This document shows positions 34,808 through 46,605 of a stretch of 64,000 nt of DNA, piece by piece. Both the position numbers and the translations under genes were made by a program. The notes under the pieces were generated by a model, which saw only the letters and a program-made list of their open reading frames with translations, was not told where the DNA came from and searched no databases. Origin of the DNA: Dipteronia dyeriana (Eukaryota; Streptophyta; Magnoliopsida; Sapindales; Sapindaceae); NCBI GenBank assembly GCA_032871835.1, contig CM065296.1, positions 112,664,146 through 112,728,145 on the forward strand, in the 5' to 3' direction. Every line of letters begins with the position of its first letter. Position 1 is the first letter of the stretch.

Positions 34808-35740
34808 TACCCATGATTAATTCTTGAGAATTGTGATTTGAATCTTAGGTTTTTAAGATATTTCTGAACAATTAGGGTTTAGATGTTCTTGTGAGAAATT
34901 TGTCTGAGTTTTGGTGTTTTGGATTCGGTTGATGTATGATCACGAATTTGCTTGAGTGTCGAAGTTTTTTTTTTTTTTAAATAAAAATAAAAAAACTGCA
35001 TGTTTTCGAATTAAAAAAAAACTAGAAAAATTTGGTCAATGGGTTTTATCAACCCAGACATCAGACCCGTGACCTCACCAAGGTTGATGGGCTTTCGGTG
35101 GGATTTTACTCCAAATTCGTGTCTTTTCTAGCAAGAACACGTGCGATTGGTGGCGAGGAGGAGATCATTGGTCCAGATCGAGCCGAGATCACGCCGCGTC
35201 GATCGGTTCTTGGTCTCTGGTCTCCGGTCGTCGCCCACTGTTTCTGCTGTCGTTCGCCGTGGCTTTCTGGTGACGGTGTTGAGGTTCAAGCGGTGACAGC
35301 ATGAAGATTAGGGTTTCATAAGTTGTTTTTTACTCAGGCCTTTTCTTTGAAAATTTGAAATTCTCGAGGTACTGTTTTGCAATTTATTTGGGCTATTACA
35401 TGATTTTGATAAATTTTTGATGTCAATTTATAATTTAGAAAACTTAAGGGGCCTGTTTTCAATTATGAAATTTTTTTGGGGTAGATTTATAGTTATTGAA
35501 ATTTATGGGGTCAATTTGTAATTTTAAAAAGTTTTGGCCCAAATTATAATTATGAAAAATTAAGGGCTCTTTCTGTAATTGTACAAAATAAGGGATCTTT
35601 CTATATTGTACAAAATAAGGAATCTTTCTGTAATTTTACAAAATAGGGGCACTTTTGTAATTTTGATAAAATAAAATAAATTTTTATTTATTTTCATTTT
35701 ATTATAAGGATCAACTCAGATTCAAATATTTAGGTATACC
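34808..35740 (+). other. Leader of F with a GC-richer stretch
   Basis: 35100-35300 is markedly more GC-rich than the rest and is open for 90 codons (35032-35304), but the translation shows no known domain. It may be captured host DNA in the untranslated leader. The remainder has an aaaataagg-tctttctgtaatt word repeated four times (35560-35660). Confidence 0.4.
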
Positions 35741-36715
35741 TTTTATGGTTAATTAAGCTGGTCTATCATTCTAAATAGGCTAATTAAAACAAGATGTCAC
35801 CAAAGTGACTTCTCTTGTGTACATTGTTCATGAGGGATGTTGGATGTTCGTGTGTGTAAATTCATGCGGGTATTTACCGGCCCAAAGGAATGTTAATACT
35901 TGGCCGAATTGTACACACATCTGTGGTGGTAAACATGTGACGATTATAAAGTTTTATGTGTGGAGAATAAGTCGATCCAAAGATAGATTTATTATTTAAC
36001 ATAAATTACTGTCAATGTTTAATCACTGCTAAAGGAGTACCACATGTGTTTATATAAATTCATGCTGGTATTAGCCGGCCCAAAGGAAGGTTAATACTTA
36101 GCCGAATTGTACACATATCTGTGGTAGTAAACATGTGATGATTATAAGGTTTTACATGTGAATAATAAGTCGATCCAAAGATAGATTTATTATTTAACAT
36201 AAATTATTGTCAATGTTTGATCATTGCAACAAGAATACCACATACAATTAATATTATTGTCTAAAGACTTGAAATTAATGTTGTACTAGGTATCTTAAGA
36301 TGAGACCGACCATTATTTGGTATATCTTTTATGGTTAAATAAAGTGGTCTATCATTCTAAATGGGCTAATTGAAGCAAGATGTTGCCAAAGTGACCTCTC
36401 TTGTGTAGATTATTCATGAGGGATGTTGGATGTTTGTGAGTATTTAAATTCATGCGAGAATTAGTCGGCCCAAAGGAAGGTTAATACTTGGCCGAATTGC
36501 ACACACACCTGTGGTGATAAATATGTGACGATTATAAGGTTTGACATGTGAATGTTAAGTCGATCTAAAGATAGATTTATTATTTGACATTAATTATTGT
36601 CACTGTTTGATCATTACAACAAGAGTACCACTTACAATTAATATTACTGTCCAAAGACTTGATATTAATGTTGTGCTAGGTATCTTGAGATGAGACTTAC
36701 CATTATCTAAATTTG
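35740..36715 (+). repeat. Three long direct repeats in the leader of F
   Basis: A unit of about 280 bp contains gggatgttggatgt, ggcccaaaggaaggttaata, cttggccgaattgtacacac, aagtcgatc-aaagatagat and ttattgtcaatgtttgatca. It occurs from about 35790, 36050 and 36390, the second copy lacking its beginning. It is non-coding. Confidence 0.8.
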
Positions 36716-36809
36716 TTGATCATTGTATTTGGTTATTGATGTGAGCATGTTTGTGTGTTTGTTTTGTTCTCTTTCAAGCTAATGTTTTACTATATCTGCT
36801 AATACCAAT

Positions 36810-37487
36810 TATATACCCATGCTTAATGGGATCAACTTTAAGGATTTGGAAGGAGAACATACTCATTGCTCTCGGCTGCATGGATCTGGACCTTGTATTT
36901 CGGGCTGAGCAACCTGTTTCTCTTACGGATGCAAGTTCTCCTGATAATAGGAAGAACTTTGAGAAGTGAGATTGTTCAAATCGCATGAGTCTTATGATCA
37001 TCAAGCACGACATTCCAAAGGCATTTAGGGGTGCGGTATCTGAAAAAGATAACCAAAGCCAAGGAGTTCCTAGCCGAAAATGAAAAGAGTTTTGTTAAAA
37101 ACGATAAGGTAGAAACAAGCATGCATTTGCAAAGCTTGATTTCTATGAAGTACAAAGGAAAAGGGAACATTAGGGAGTACATTATGGAAATGTCTCATAT
37201 TGCTTCTAAGCTTAAGGCACTGAAGCTCGAGCTGTCTGACGACTTGCTCGTGCATTTGGTATTAATATCACTTTCTGCACAATACAACCAGTTTAAGGTC
37301 AGTTACAACTGTGAAAAGGAGAAATAGACTCTTAATAAGCTCATTTCTTACTGTGTGCAAGAGGAAGAGACACTGAAGCGAGACAGAACCGAAAGTGCTC
37401 ATTTGGCTAGCACCTATAAGGTTAAGGGCAAATAGAGGAAGAATAATGAAGCTGCTAAACACCTTATGAGCTTTGGACAAGCATAAA
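36810..37487 (+). pseudogene. Gag of Copia element F, N-terminal part
   Basis: Translation around 36820-37440 gives the UBN2-type Copia Gag. In sequence it has a KITKAKEFLAENEKSFVKND-like stretch (from 37043), MKYKGKGNIREYIMEMSHIA, SKLKALKLELSDDLLVHLVL and SLSAQYNQFKVSYN. The front portion is split over two frames, and a Trp codon has become TGA at about 36967. TAG near 37325 and 37432 further break it. After about 37487 the sequence jumps to the end of integrase, so the zinc knuckle is gone. Confidence 0.8.
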
Positions 37488-39583
37488 AGCCTAATCTAAA
37501 GCATTTTCACATTTGGGGATGTCCAGCTGAGGCAAGGCCTTACAGGCCACATGAAAAGAAATTAGACTCCAAAATTGTGAGCAGCTAATTTATTGGCTAC
37601 TCTGAGCGATCTAAGGGCTATAAGTTTTATGATCCCACACTTAGGTCATTTTTTGAAACGAGAACTGTAACATTTTTTGAGTATGTTGAGTTTGGGGGGA
37701 GAAATAAGGTTAGAGACATTGTCTTTTAGGAAGAATCGATTTCGATTCCTACTATCGCTTTTGACAATGTGCAGGTTTCTACACCTGTCATTGATCAAGA
37801 AGCAAATCTGGATCCTCAACCAGACAATGTTGAACAACCCCCTATTCAAGATGAGGTAATTGTTCATGAGGAACAAACTCAACAACCTCAACAACCAGTG
37901 CCATTAAGGCGGTCCACTAGAGAAAGGAGAAATGCTATTCCGGACGATTTTTACGTATTTCTCCAGGAACATGAGGAAGACATTGGAATGATGGAAAATG
38001 ATCCAATCAACTTCCATCAAGCCATGCAGAGTTCCAACTCTCAAAAGTGGATTGATGCCATGAATGAGGAATATAAGTCTATACAAGACAATAAGGTTTG
38101 GGAACTTGTCCCATTACTAGAAGGTGCAAAACCCATTGGTTGTAAATGGATATTTAAAACCAAAAGGGATTCGAAAGGTAATGTGGAGAGGTATAAGGCT
38201 CGTCTTGTAGCTAAAGGCTTTACCCAAAAGGAAGGGATTGACTATAAAGAGACTTTCTCTCCAGTTTCAACGAAAGACTCTTTTAGGACAATCATGGCAC
38301 TTGTTGCACATTTTGATCTTGAGCTTCATCAGATGGATGTCAAGACGGCGTTTCTCAATGGTGACATCGATGAAACAATTTATATGGTGCAACTAGAAAA
38401 CTTTGAGTCGGGAGACCCAAAGAATATGGTTTGCAAATTGATAAAATCCATTTATGGACTCAAGCAAGCTTCCCGTCAGTGGTACCATAAGTTTCATCAA
38501 GTGATTATCTCGTTTGGTTTTGAGATAAACATTGTTGATAATTGTGTGTATCACAAATTCAGTGGGAGTAAGCATATATTTCTGGTTTTATATGTCGATG
38601 ACAAACTGCTTGCCACAAATGATATAGGCATATTGCATGAAACCAAGAGATTTCTATCAAAGAATTTTGATATGAAAGATCTTGGTGACACCTCTTTTGT
38701 ATTAGGGATTCAGATACAGCGAGATCGTTTTCAGGGTATTCTCGGATTATCACAAAGGAGCTATATCGATACAGTGCTTAAAAGGTTTGACATGCAGGAC
38801 TGCGAACTAGGTGACACCCCCGTCTCTAAAGGAGACAAGTTCAGTCTCAACCAGTGCCCTAAAAGTAACCTTAAAGTTAAGGAAATGTAGAAGATTCCCT
38901 ATGCATCAACTGTAGGGAGTCTAATGTATGCTCAGGTGTGTACGCGTTCGGATATTGCATACATTGTTGGTATGTTAGGCAGATATTTAAGTAACCCTGG
39001 AATGGGTCATTGGATAGCAGCCAAGCGGGTTATGAGGTATTTAAAGAGAACAAAAGATTACATGCTCATATATAAAAGATTGGATCAGTTTGAGACCATA
39101 GAGTATTCCGACTCTGATTATGCTGGATGCCAAGACAGTAGGAGATCCACATCAGGTTATATATACCTGTTGGCTGGTGGAGCTATTTCTTGGAAGAGTG
39201 TCAAACAGACACTCATAGCTTCTTCCACCATGGCAGTAGAGTTTGTAGCATGCTATGAGGCATCCAACCATGGAATATGGCTGCGGAATTTTGTCACTGG
39301 GCTGCGCATTCTGGAGGGTGTTGAAAGACCACTCAAACTATATTGTGACAATAAGTCAGCAGTGCTATATTCTAACAACAACAGGAACTCATCTAAGTAA
39401 AAGCATATTGACATTAAGTTCCTAGTTGTGAAGGAAAGAGTACAGAGTGGACATATATCCATAGAGCACATTCGGACAAACTCCATGATAGCTGATCCGC
39501 TTACAAAGGGATTACCACCCAAGGTCTTTCATGAGCACACCGCTCATATGAGTGTTATTTTGTGTGAGGATATCACATTATAG
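37488..39583 (+). pseudogene. Pol remnant of Copia element F: integrase end, RT, RNase H
   Basis: 37490-37730 carries the integrase C-terminal signature FHIWGCPAEARPYRPHEKK and FIGYSERSKGYKFYDP, with a stop between them. The RT part is open for 373 codons (37769-38890): WIDAMNEEYKSI, KPIGCKWIFKTKRDSKGN, YKARLVAKGFTQKEGIDY, HQMDVKTAFLNGD, YGLKQASRQWY and the catalytic LYVDDKLL. A TAG at 38888 interrupts it before PYASTVGSLMYA. RNase H follows with IEYSDSDYAGCQDSRRSTSG, SSTMAVEFVA (usual motif STAEAEY) and LYCDNKSA. The RT is well conserved but lacks the integrase needed for autonomy. Confidence 0.92.
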
Positions 39584-40002
39584 TGAGAGTTTGTATAATT
39601 TTATATTTTATTGCTCTATATTTTTATTTTGGATATACTTATGCATTTATGTATTTGGATATTTTTCTGATCAGAAATGAAGTATTCGGTTAATTCCACT
39701 CTGTTACATTGTGTTAAGTTTTGATCTCACTAAGGAATAAAATAGGACCAGTTGGAATAGACATGTATAGATCACATTGCATGTCATTTCCATGCTACGC
39801 ATCCATGATTGATCTATGTCATTTGGTTATGTTGGTATACGTGACCATTGATGGGTTTAGTCATGCTAAATGTGACGAAAGCCGCTTTGATCCTATGTTG
39901 GCATAATCAATGGACGAGATTGTTCGGATATACCCTAAAATTGTGATAGCAAAATTTTGGAGCTCATAAAGTCATACATATTTGTAAAGTTACATATGTG
40001 GC

Positions 40003-40228
40003 CCAGTGGGAGATTGTTGGAAAACTCCATCATATGGGGCCACACATGTGAACATTAAATGTGTTGTGCTATCTTTTGGTTAAGCCTAAATCAAAGTGAT
40101 CTAATTAAGATTTAAAGTATTAAGGCTTAAGGGTATTTTTGTCATGGAATTAATGTGTAGATACTAGAGTGCTATTTCTAATTTATTGAGGGACCGAATT
40201 AGAAATAGCCAACATATAATAATTTGAT

Positions 40229-40271
<43 letters not shown>

Positions 40272-40578
40272 AGGTTATGGTCCCCAAATTACATGATACT
40301 TTAGTTTTATCTGTATCCCATCAACAGAGCAAATAGAACACATTAGGGTTCATAAAGGTCGTGATAATTTGGAAGATCACAACCCGTTCACAAATCTCCA
40401 GCGATGGATTCAGGTACGCTTCCGCTTTCTAGATTTAATTATTTTCTCTTGAAATGATATGGGTTATGTTATATTGTTTAGGGTTTGATTAAGTATGTAT
40501 AAAAACATGTTTAGGTTAAACATTCAGATTAATTTTGTGCCTAAGCATGTTTTATTGTGTTAATTGAAATTCCTAACA
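40003..40578 (+). repeat. Polypurine tract and 3' LTR of element F
   Basis: cagtgggagat (40004-40014) is a standard Copia polypurine tract next to the LTR start at 40015. The LTR ends at 40578, followed by the duplication acaca. Confidence 0.88.
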
Positions 40579-40633
40579 ACACAATTTTCTAGTGAATAAA
40601 CATGAATCTTGAATTCTATTCAAAATTCCAACA

Positions 40634-41248
40634 GCTCCCTATAGCCACGACTGGCGTAACCTTCACAGGTTCATTGCCCTTGAAATTGTCTAGGCAAAAC
40701 GTCTCCAAATGTCTTCAGAAATTTGAGCTGACGAAGTCAAATTCATGATCAAGCACTTGTACAAACGGGCCAAGAAAGTTGATGTGGAATCATTTTTTTA
40801 CATGCTGGATTTTAATATCATGATGAAGATTGTCGTAGGTAAGAAGTGTTTCGAAGAGGAGGAGCTGGACTTAGACAAAATTACAAAAGGCAAATTGGAT
40901 GATCTGAAGCAGATCTTCGGTCCTTTTGTGAACATGGCTTTGGGTGATTATTTTCCATACTTTAGATGGTTGACTTACTATGGTGTTGAGAAGCCGCTGA
41001 TAAAAGTTCACAAAAAGAGAGATGCTTTCATTCAGGCTCTACTTGATACACATCAAAATAATTATAATCCAGTTCCGGGTGGAGAGATTAGTCGATACAT
41101 TAATGATGTTCTGCTGAAATTGCGAGAATCTGAACCTGAATTCTACATAACGATGTTGTCAAAGGAATTATTCTGACAACACTAATGGCAGGGACACATA
41201 CCACTGTGATCACTTTGAATTCGGTTGTTTCACAATAACAACCGATAG
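40634..41248 (+). pseudogene. P450 copy 2, segment 2 (middle)
   Basis: It aligns with 2648-3250 of copy 1. It encodes the C- to I-helix region: an open stretch of 143 codons (40745-41176) with FYMLDFNIMMKIVVGKKCFE, KITKGKLDDLKQIFGPFVNM and DAFIQALLDTHQNN, then after a 1-nt shift MAGTHTTVITLNS, the oxygen-binding I-helix motif. The junction QALLDTHQ shows the frame that copy 1 lost. TAG and TGA stops occur near 40692 and 40727. Homology ends around cgatag at the edge of solo LTR H. Confidence 0.88.
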
Positions 41249-41908
41249 TGATGCAGCGGGGTATGCAAAAACAATAATGATCAGTTTGTCGAACCCTGAG
41301 GCACACTCAGACAAACCTTGACACAACGACCGGTAGTTACATGGACCGCCATGCAGGGGCCATCATTCCCTAATCTTTGTTAGAAAATAGTGCATTCAAA
41401 TCCTCAAATAGCATGTCGAATCCACGACAGATAAATGTTCTAGTTGAACGGTTTTATTAATATTGATAAAAGTTAAAAGTTACAATAATTGGAAATAATA
41501 AGACTATTTATAATAAATTAATCATAATGCGACTCGAATACGACATTACTAAAAAAGACTAAAATAGGAAATGATCAAAACTAATCAAAATTTTCTAAGA
41601 TTCATAACTCCTAACTTGATAGGAAAACAAAGATCAAATCTTACCCAAATAATATGGTTGATTTATTTCTAAAACCTACATTTAATTCCTAATCAAACTA
41701 AAATAAATAAACTTGCTAAACAAGTAAAGACAAAAATTAACAAAATATGAAAATGAAGAAATTACCCAAATCTACTCTGACCCGTTGGAGTCAAATCGCG
41801 GCCTGAATCGCGGGACATCGGCGGCGGTTTTGACCACGGTTGATTCCAGTAACCTCTCTAGAATTAGATGCGGCTTGGGCTGCTGGACACAAGTAGCGGC
41901 ATGGGACA
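41249..41908 (-). mobile_element. Solo LTR H inside P450 copy 2
   Basis: The block starts tgatgcagcggggtatgc and ends gcggcatgggaca, so on the minus strand it reads TGTCCC...CATCA. A tataaatag TATA-like word lies on the minus strand (41490-41500). About 240 bp of P450 (copy 1 positions about 3255-3500) are absent at this site, so insertion was accompanied or followed by a deletion. Flanking duplication is unclear. The first bases resemble the end of element G at 62176. GC-rich dyads lie near 41796-41848. Confidence 0.6.
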
Positions 41909-42048
41909 AAGTGATAGATTTAAGCCTGAGAGGTTCCTTATACAAAGTGAAGTGCAAGAAAAGGGAGGGCTTAAATTCATTCCATTTAGTTTGGGCAGAA
42001 GGGATGCCCTGGAGGAGGCTTGGGGATAAGAGTCATGGCATTGTTGCT
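41909..42048 (+). pseudogene. P450 copy 2, segment 3 (PERF and haem region)
   Basis: It aligns with about 3492-3633 of copy 1. It encodes DRFKPERF and the haem loop region, but the loop reads F-LGRRDALEEAWG-like over a damaged frame: the Cys codon tgt of copy 1 is changed (ggatgccctgg against ggtatgttctgg). The segment ends at ttgct, the target duplication of solo LTR I. Confidence 0.85.
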
Positions 42049-42189
42049 TGTTGGATATTACTTGAATTTCCAATGTCTACCAAACGGGATTCAACTAATG
42101 TGGAGACTTTCTGGAGACGTGGGATACGTTTGGAAGTAGGAGATCATGTTAGAGGGAGACTTGAAGACTGAAAGAAATAAAGAAATGAA

Positions 42190-42400
42190 TTATGGTAGGT
42201 ACCACGGCCTGAACCGCGGTACGAACATGTGTACAGACCGTATCATAGGGAGCGATCGAACTCCTGTAGATTCAGGAGATGTAGACAGCGGTGGAGACAA
42301 TTGCACCAACCGCGACATTCTGAGTGGTGGTCAACAGTGAAGATCCGCGGTGTTATGCACTGGTGGCCAACCGCAACCCAAACTGCGACAATGACAGATT
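42190..42400. repeat. GC-rich dyad words in LTR I
   Basis: ccacggcctgaaccgcggta, agcggtggagac, accgcgacattctgagtggt, atccgcggtg and caaccgcaacccaaactgcg are spaced through the upstream part of the LTR. Similar cggcctgaatcgcggg words are in H (41805) and cggtctggaccacgg words in J (52195). Confidence 0.6.
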
Positions 42401-42749
42401 TTGCCTAAATCATGAATGTTGCACGAAAATAAGAAATTTGTTTTCTTCTTGAAGTTCTTTTGCTAATCGAAAAAAGAAAGATTTTGTCTTCATAAAGAAT
42501 AGGAAAGTCATGTACTTAAAAGAAAAGAATATCTTAATTCTAAACAAGAAGACTTATCATAAATAGGAAATAATATTTATGTGGAACAAGTAATTCTTGT
42601 ACGTTTAGGAGTAAGATTTCCTTTTATCCTAAACTCCTTGTAATTCATGTAAATAGACCATAATAGTTAGGCTATTGTAAGTGGTGGAGCAAATTAACAA
42701 ATCAAGAGAGATCTCAAGAAAGCATTGGGTGTAATTGGGTTTGGGGTAT

Positions 42750-44445
42750 TGATCGTGTCAAACTAGACTTGTTGACTGAATGATAGTATAATGAAAATAT
42801 AGAGATCGTTCCCACAGGGATAAAGGTTATGATTACTGGAATTCAAAGGCTTGCTAACTATTTGAACAATCTAAAACATGAGTTTTCAAAGGTTGCAATA
42901 AAGTAAATTAACTCAAACACAAACTAAATTATCTAACTCAACACTTATAGAAATGTATGAAAAACATGTTAGAACTCGAATCCGCTTCAACCCTCTCAAT
43001 AGCACACTTGACTCCTTTGACTCCTTTGACTCCCAATTCGTGTATGTACATGCTATAGATTCGTATTCCCTAAAAAAGTCTCTAACCTTTCTCGATGTAT
43101 TTAGAGATAGTATCTATATATACCCGGAATCTTTCTCAAGCAATCCTGCCAATATATATAGATCCGTTAAGCAATTGGAATATAAATTGAACCCTATACG
43201 CTAACCTAGTGGTTCTAGAACTTTCTAGTCAAGTATAGTGAACATTTATCTAAGCATTGTCAAATGCATATCCTCTCGGTACTTAGCATCCAACCATAGA
43301 TCGATTACAAAATGATCAATTAAGCAAAAACCTTAAGCATTCAAAATATCCATATAGCTTCACAAGCATAAAAATAGGGAAATCAAAGTCTATCACAAAT
43401 GAATCAAGGGTTAAGCATCATCTTGTTGTAACATAAGAATAATTATCTCATACTATACAAAGATAAGCCATAGGTTAGCTAACATCAATACAAATCATGA
43501 ATCAATATAAATAAACAAGAGAAGAGAAGAGTTGAAGAGATAAAACTAAGTTGTAGATTTAATCTCTTATAGCTTGAGTCTCCCTAGCTTCCTTGGATCA
43601 ACCAGACCTTGCCCTAGTTGATCAAATCTTGAAGAACTCGGTCCAAAAATGGAAAGAGAACCTCCAAAATGTGAAGAAGCAGAGCTGGTCTGGTGTGTTG
43701 ATGATTTCCTAGATCCCCTTTCTCTCTCATCTATCTCTTTCCTTTATAAGCAACAAGAAGCCCCATTCCACTTGTGTAGGAGGGTCCCAAAGACATCCTC
43801 TCAACCTCTAGGAACATCCCCCCTCAATACTTAATTAGAGATAAGAGAGGGGGTCCCACAGTAAAGCACCTACTCTGTTCGTAAAACAGAGTACTCAAAA
43901 TCTGCCATAATGTGCGGTTCGATGTGCGGTTCACTTCGACACATCGTACTGCACATCAGCTTTATTTTAGAGGCTGTCTTCTTATGCGGTATGAAGGACA
44001 ATTCGAGTTTCCTTCTAGTGCAGTACGCGTAACGCACTTGAAGCTTTCTAATATTTCGTCTGCCATCCCACGCAGTATAAACTGCGGTTCTCTTCAACAC
44101 AGCGTACCACACTGATTTCTACTGCTCTCTTACGCGGTAATAAGTGCGGTACACTTCGACAAGGTGTACCGCGCTAACTTCACATTTTTCTGCTACCCTA
44201 CTATATGGTATGAAGTGCGGTACGCACTTTCTTATAGTGCAGTTCGCGTAGCGCACTTCTCGTTCCATACCTAGCTCAAATCTTCTTTTTCGATTCGAAA
44301 ACTCCCGGTTCTGCACAATGATAACTCCTGGCTAGAGAGGACCTGTTTAAGTGTTAAGAACTTCAAAAGATAGAGTTTGCAAAGAAAACGAGAGCAAAAC
44401 TTTGCAAAATGACGGATATGTAAAGCATGAAAAATGAGCTTATCA
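42750..44445 (-). repeat. 3' LTR of element A
   Basis: About 1.7 kb, starting tgatcgtgtcaaactagact and ending aatgagcttatca. A TATA-like cttataaagg lies on the minus strand near 43742-43751. The dyad block 43905-44265 lies in the upstream part of the LTR in the element's own direction. No polypurine tract is visible just inside, so the element's 3' end is deleted or decayed. Confidence 0.85.
43905..44265. repeat. GC-rich dyad tandem repeats in LTR A (gtgcggta type)
   Basis: Four to five units of about 85-90 bp each contain a gtgcggt-cg or tacgaagtgcggta word and its inverse cgtaccgca or ttcgacacatcgta. The same block is in the right LTR (61315-61680). A related block is in the non-LTR part of A (47940-48235) and in LTR B (44795-44930). 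Confidence 0.8.
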
Positions 44446-44453
44446 ATGCACGT

Positions 44454-46605
44454 TGATCGGAGCGATTTATATACATATTCGAGGTCCCCATTATCTCGCT
44501 TTTGTTCTTGCTTTCAAGTATATTTTGGTATTTGATATGTTTGTGAGCCTTGTGTAGGTACATGTTCCCTACGGAAGGTATTTGAGCTTAATTGAAGAGT
44601 TTTTGAGGTTAAAGGGCAGAATTTGGAATAGCTTATGCAGACACCCCAGCTTTGGATGGTCATATCTCTATTCTCCGATCGAAATATGTCTCCTAGAACA
44701 ACTTTTCGGAAAGCTCCGGAGGTCTTGTTTCCAACGCACTTTACAGATCGCGATTTCAAGGTTTGTAGAGAAAGTTATGACCATTTTTGTAATAGTGCGC
44801 AGAGGTGCGATACGCAACCGCCCGAGACCAATTTGCGTACTGCACTTCGTACATCATTTTTCGGCAGTAGGTTCCAAAAGTGATGTGCGGTACGCCTGTT
44901 GATGCGTACCGCATGACGTACTGCATATATGGGCTGAAATGTATTTTTTGGCCATTTTTTGAAGGGTATTCTTATCTTTTCACCCCAATATCTTACCCTA
45001 ACTTCCAAGCCTATAAATAACCCACTTTCTCTCCTCTTTTCAGACCTCTCTTCCCCTCTTTTTCCCTTCTCACACCTCTTCTTTTCTTCTTCCCTTTTCT
45101 TTCATCTTCTGCTCCCATGGAGGTTTTTCCTCCATGGGAGCTCACCATACACATCCACCTCACCACTATACACTTCCTCCATCCATCTTAGAGTAGATTA
45201 CAAAGGAATTAGGAGCCCAATTCGAGCTAGGAAGGCTATGAGCATCTTTGGAGGACTTGTCTTCAAGGGTTTGCTCTTATTTACTCATTTATTTGTATTT
45301 CTTATTTTCTTTGATGTATTCCACCAATTTGGGGATATTGTAAACCTACACTTGTGTAATAAATGTATTGATTGTACTTAAATTCATTTGAGTTTTGTTT
45401 TGCTCTTTGATATATGTGTTTTATTATCTTAATATGATATGTATGTGTATGAATTGTTAGAAATCAATATGTGTCCATGATTGGGTTTAGGAGTAGTTGT
45501 AATTTAGAGTAGAAATTAGATAACCATGATTGTTGATTGATTGATGGATGACTTGAAATTCCATATATTGAGTAATTTGAGTAATATGGAATTTAGCCCC
45601 AAAGAGTAGAAAAGGTTTCAGTTCAAGCTTTTAGTTGCTAAATTGACCTTGGTTCATATCCTTGTTCTTAATGGGTCTTTGTATTAAGACACAATTATCC
45701 ATCCACGTGACAGGATTGGGTGATGAATTGATTGTGGGAAAATTCCCTAATCAAGAGGATGAACCTTTAACCTAAATTGAATGTTCTTAATGATATAACA
45801 ATCACATTGTTTCATATAGTTGTTAGGTAAACTTGTTTCCCATGTTTAGCCATCCTAGGGAGTTGACTAAACCAAATCTTTGACATAGAAGTAAAGACCA
45901 CCGACATTTTTCTTATGCTTGTGTTGTTATATGGATGTTTTGAGTGCTTAAAGCCTTTCCTTAATTGATCACTTTGTAATTGATCCATGGTTAGATGCAA
46001 TGTACCGAGAGGAGATACATTTGACAATGCTTAGATAAACATTCACAATGCTTAGATAAACATTCATTATGCTTGACTAGAAAGTGCTAGAACCACTAGG
46101 CTAGCGTATATGGTTCGATTTGTATTCCACGTGCTTAATGGGTTCATATATATTGTCCGGATTGCTCGAGAGAGATTTCGGGTATATATGGATACTATGT
46201 CTAAGACATCGAGAGAGATTAGAGATTAATTAAAGGGATACGAGCCTATGTATACTTACATACTTGAGGATTAAGTGCGTCTAGAACGTAATTAGGAAGA
46301 TTGTCACGGTTGAGTCGTTTCTCTAGTGTAACCATATTTCATGCATATCTCCAATCCATCTATCATTGTATATATCATTTATATAAGTTATTTAATTATA
46401 TTATTATTCATTTTTTCACACACGCAACACACGAGTCCGCTTGGAGTGTTGTAATAATAGCTAGAATATGAGACGGTCGGTGAATCCCACCTCCCTGTGG
46501 ATCGATCCCTTGCTTTCCGTTGTGCTAGTCTCTGTGACTTGCGCCCTTACGAGGTCGAACTTAAATGTTCATATTTGATGACACTGTAATGACGTGTCCC
46601 CATCA
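44454..46605 (+). mobile_element. Solo LTR B, 2.15 kb, Athila-like
   Basis: It starts tgatcggagcgatttatat and ends gacgtgtccccatca, with perfect 5-bp duplications cacgt (44449-44453 and 46606-46610). It matches 58335-60467 over its whole length. TATA-like cctataaataaccc is at 45012-45025. The long LTR and the ctctacggaagg to ttttcggaaagctccgga region are shared with LTR J, pointing to related families. The inverted pair ctcccatggaggttttt/cctccatgggag at 45112-45142 forms a perfect hairpin downstream of the TATA box. Confidence 0.92.
44795..44932. repeat. GC-rich dyads in LTR B
   Basis: gtgcgcagaggtgcgatacgc, gcgtactgcacttcgtac and gtgcggtacgcctgttgatgcgtaccgca form inverted pairs. The last is a near-perfect stem. 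The second B copy has the same at 58675-58812. Confidence 0.75.

Larger units (their letters stand above)
34227..40578 (+). mobile_element. Full-length Copia element F, internally deleted
   Basis: LTRs 34227-34793 and 40015-40578 start tgttagaaaa/tgttggaaaa and end cctaaca. Perfect 5-bp duplications acaca flank it (34222-34226 and 40579-40583). A tRNA-Met primer site follows the left LTR and a polypurine tract precedes the right one. Gag is separated from the integrase C-terminus by a deletion that removed zinc knuckle, protease and integrase core. The RT and RNase H order after integrase is that of Copia. LTRs differ at roughly 25 places outside the TA run. Confidence 0.93.
30302..40633. mobile_element. 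Non-coding LTR element E, enlarged by nested insertions
   Basis: The left LTR (30302-30858) starts tgctacaatgacataac and ends aaaattccaaca. The right LTR (32675-40633) has the same sequence in three pieces: 32675-32767, 33802-34226 and 40579-40633. They are separated by TIR element K and Copia element F. Without the insertions both LTRs are about 560 bp and the internal region is about 1.8 kb with no protein domain. E is therefore a LARD-like, non-autonomous element. It sits inside the P450 coding sequence. A clear 5-bp duplication was not found (ttaac left, gctcc right), and a few P450 codons are missing at the site. Confidence 0.75.
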
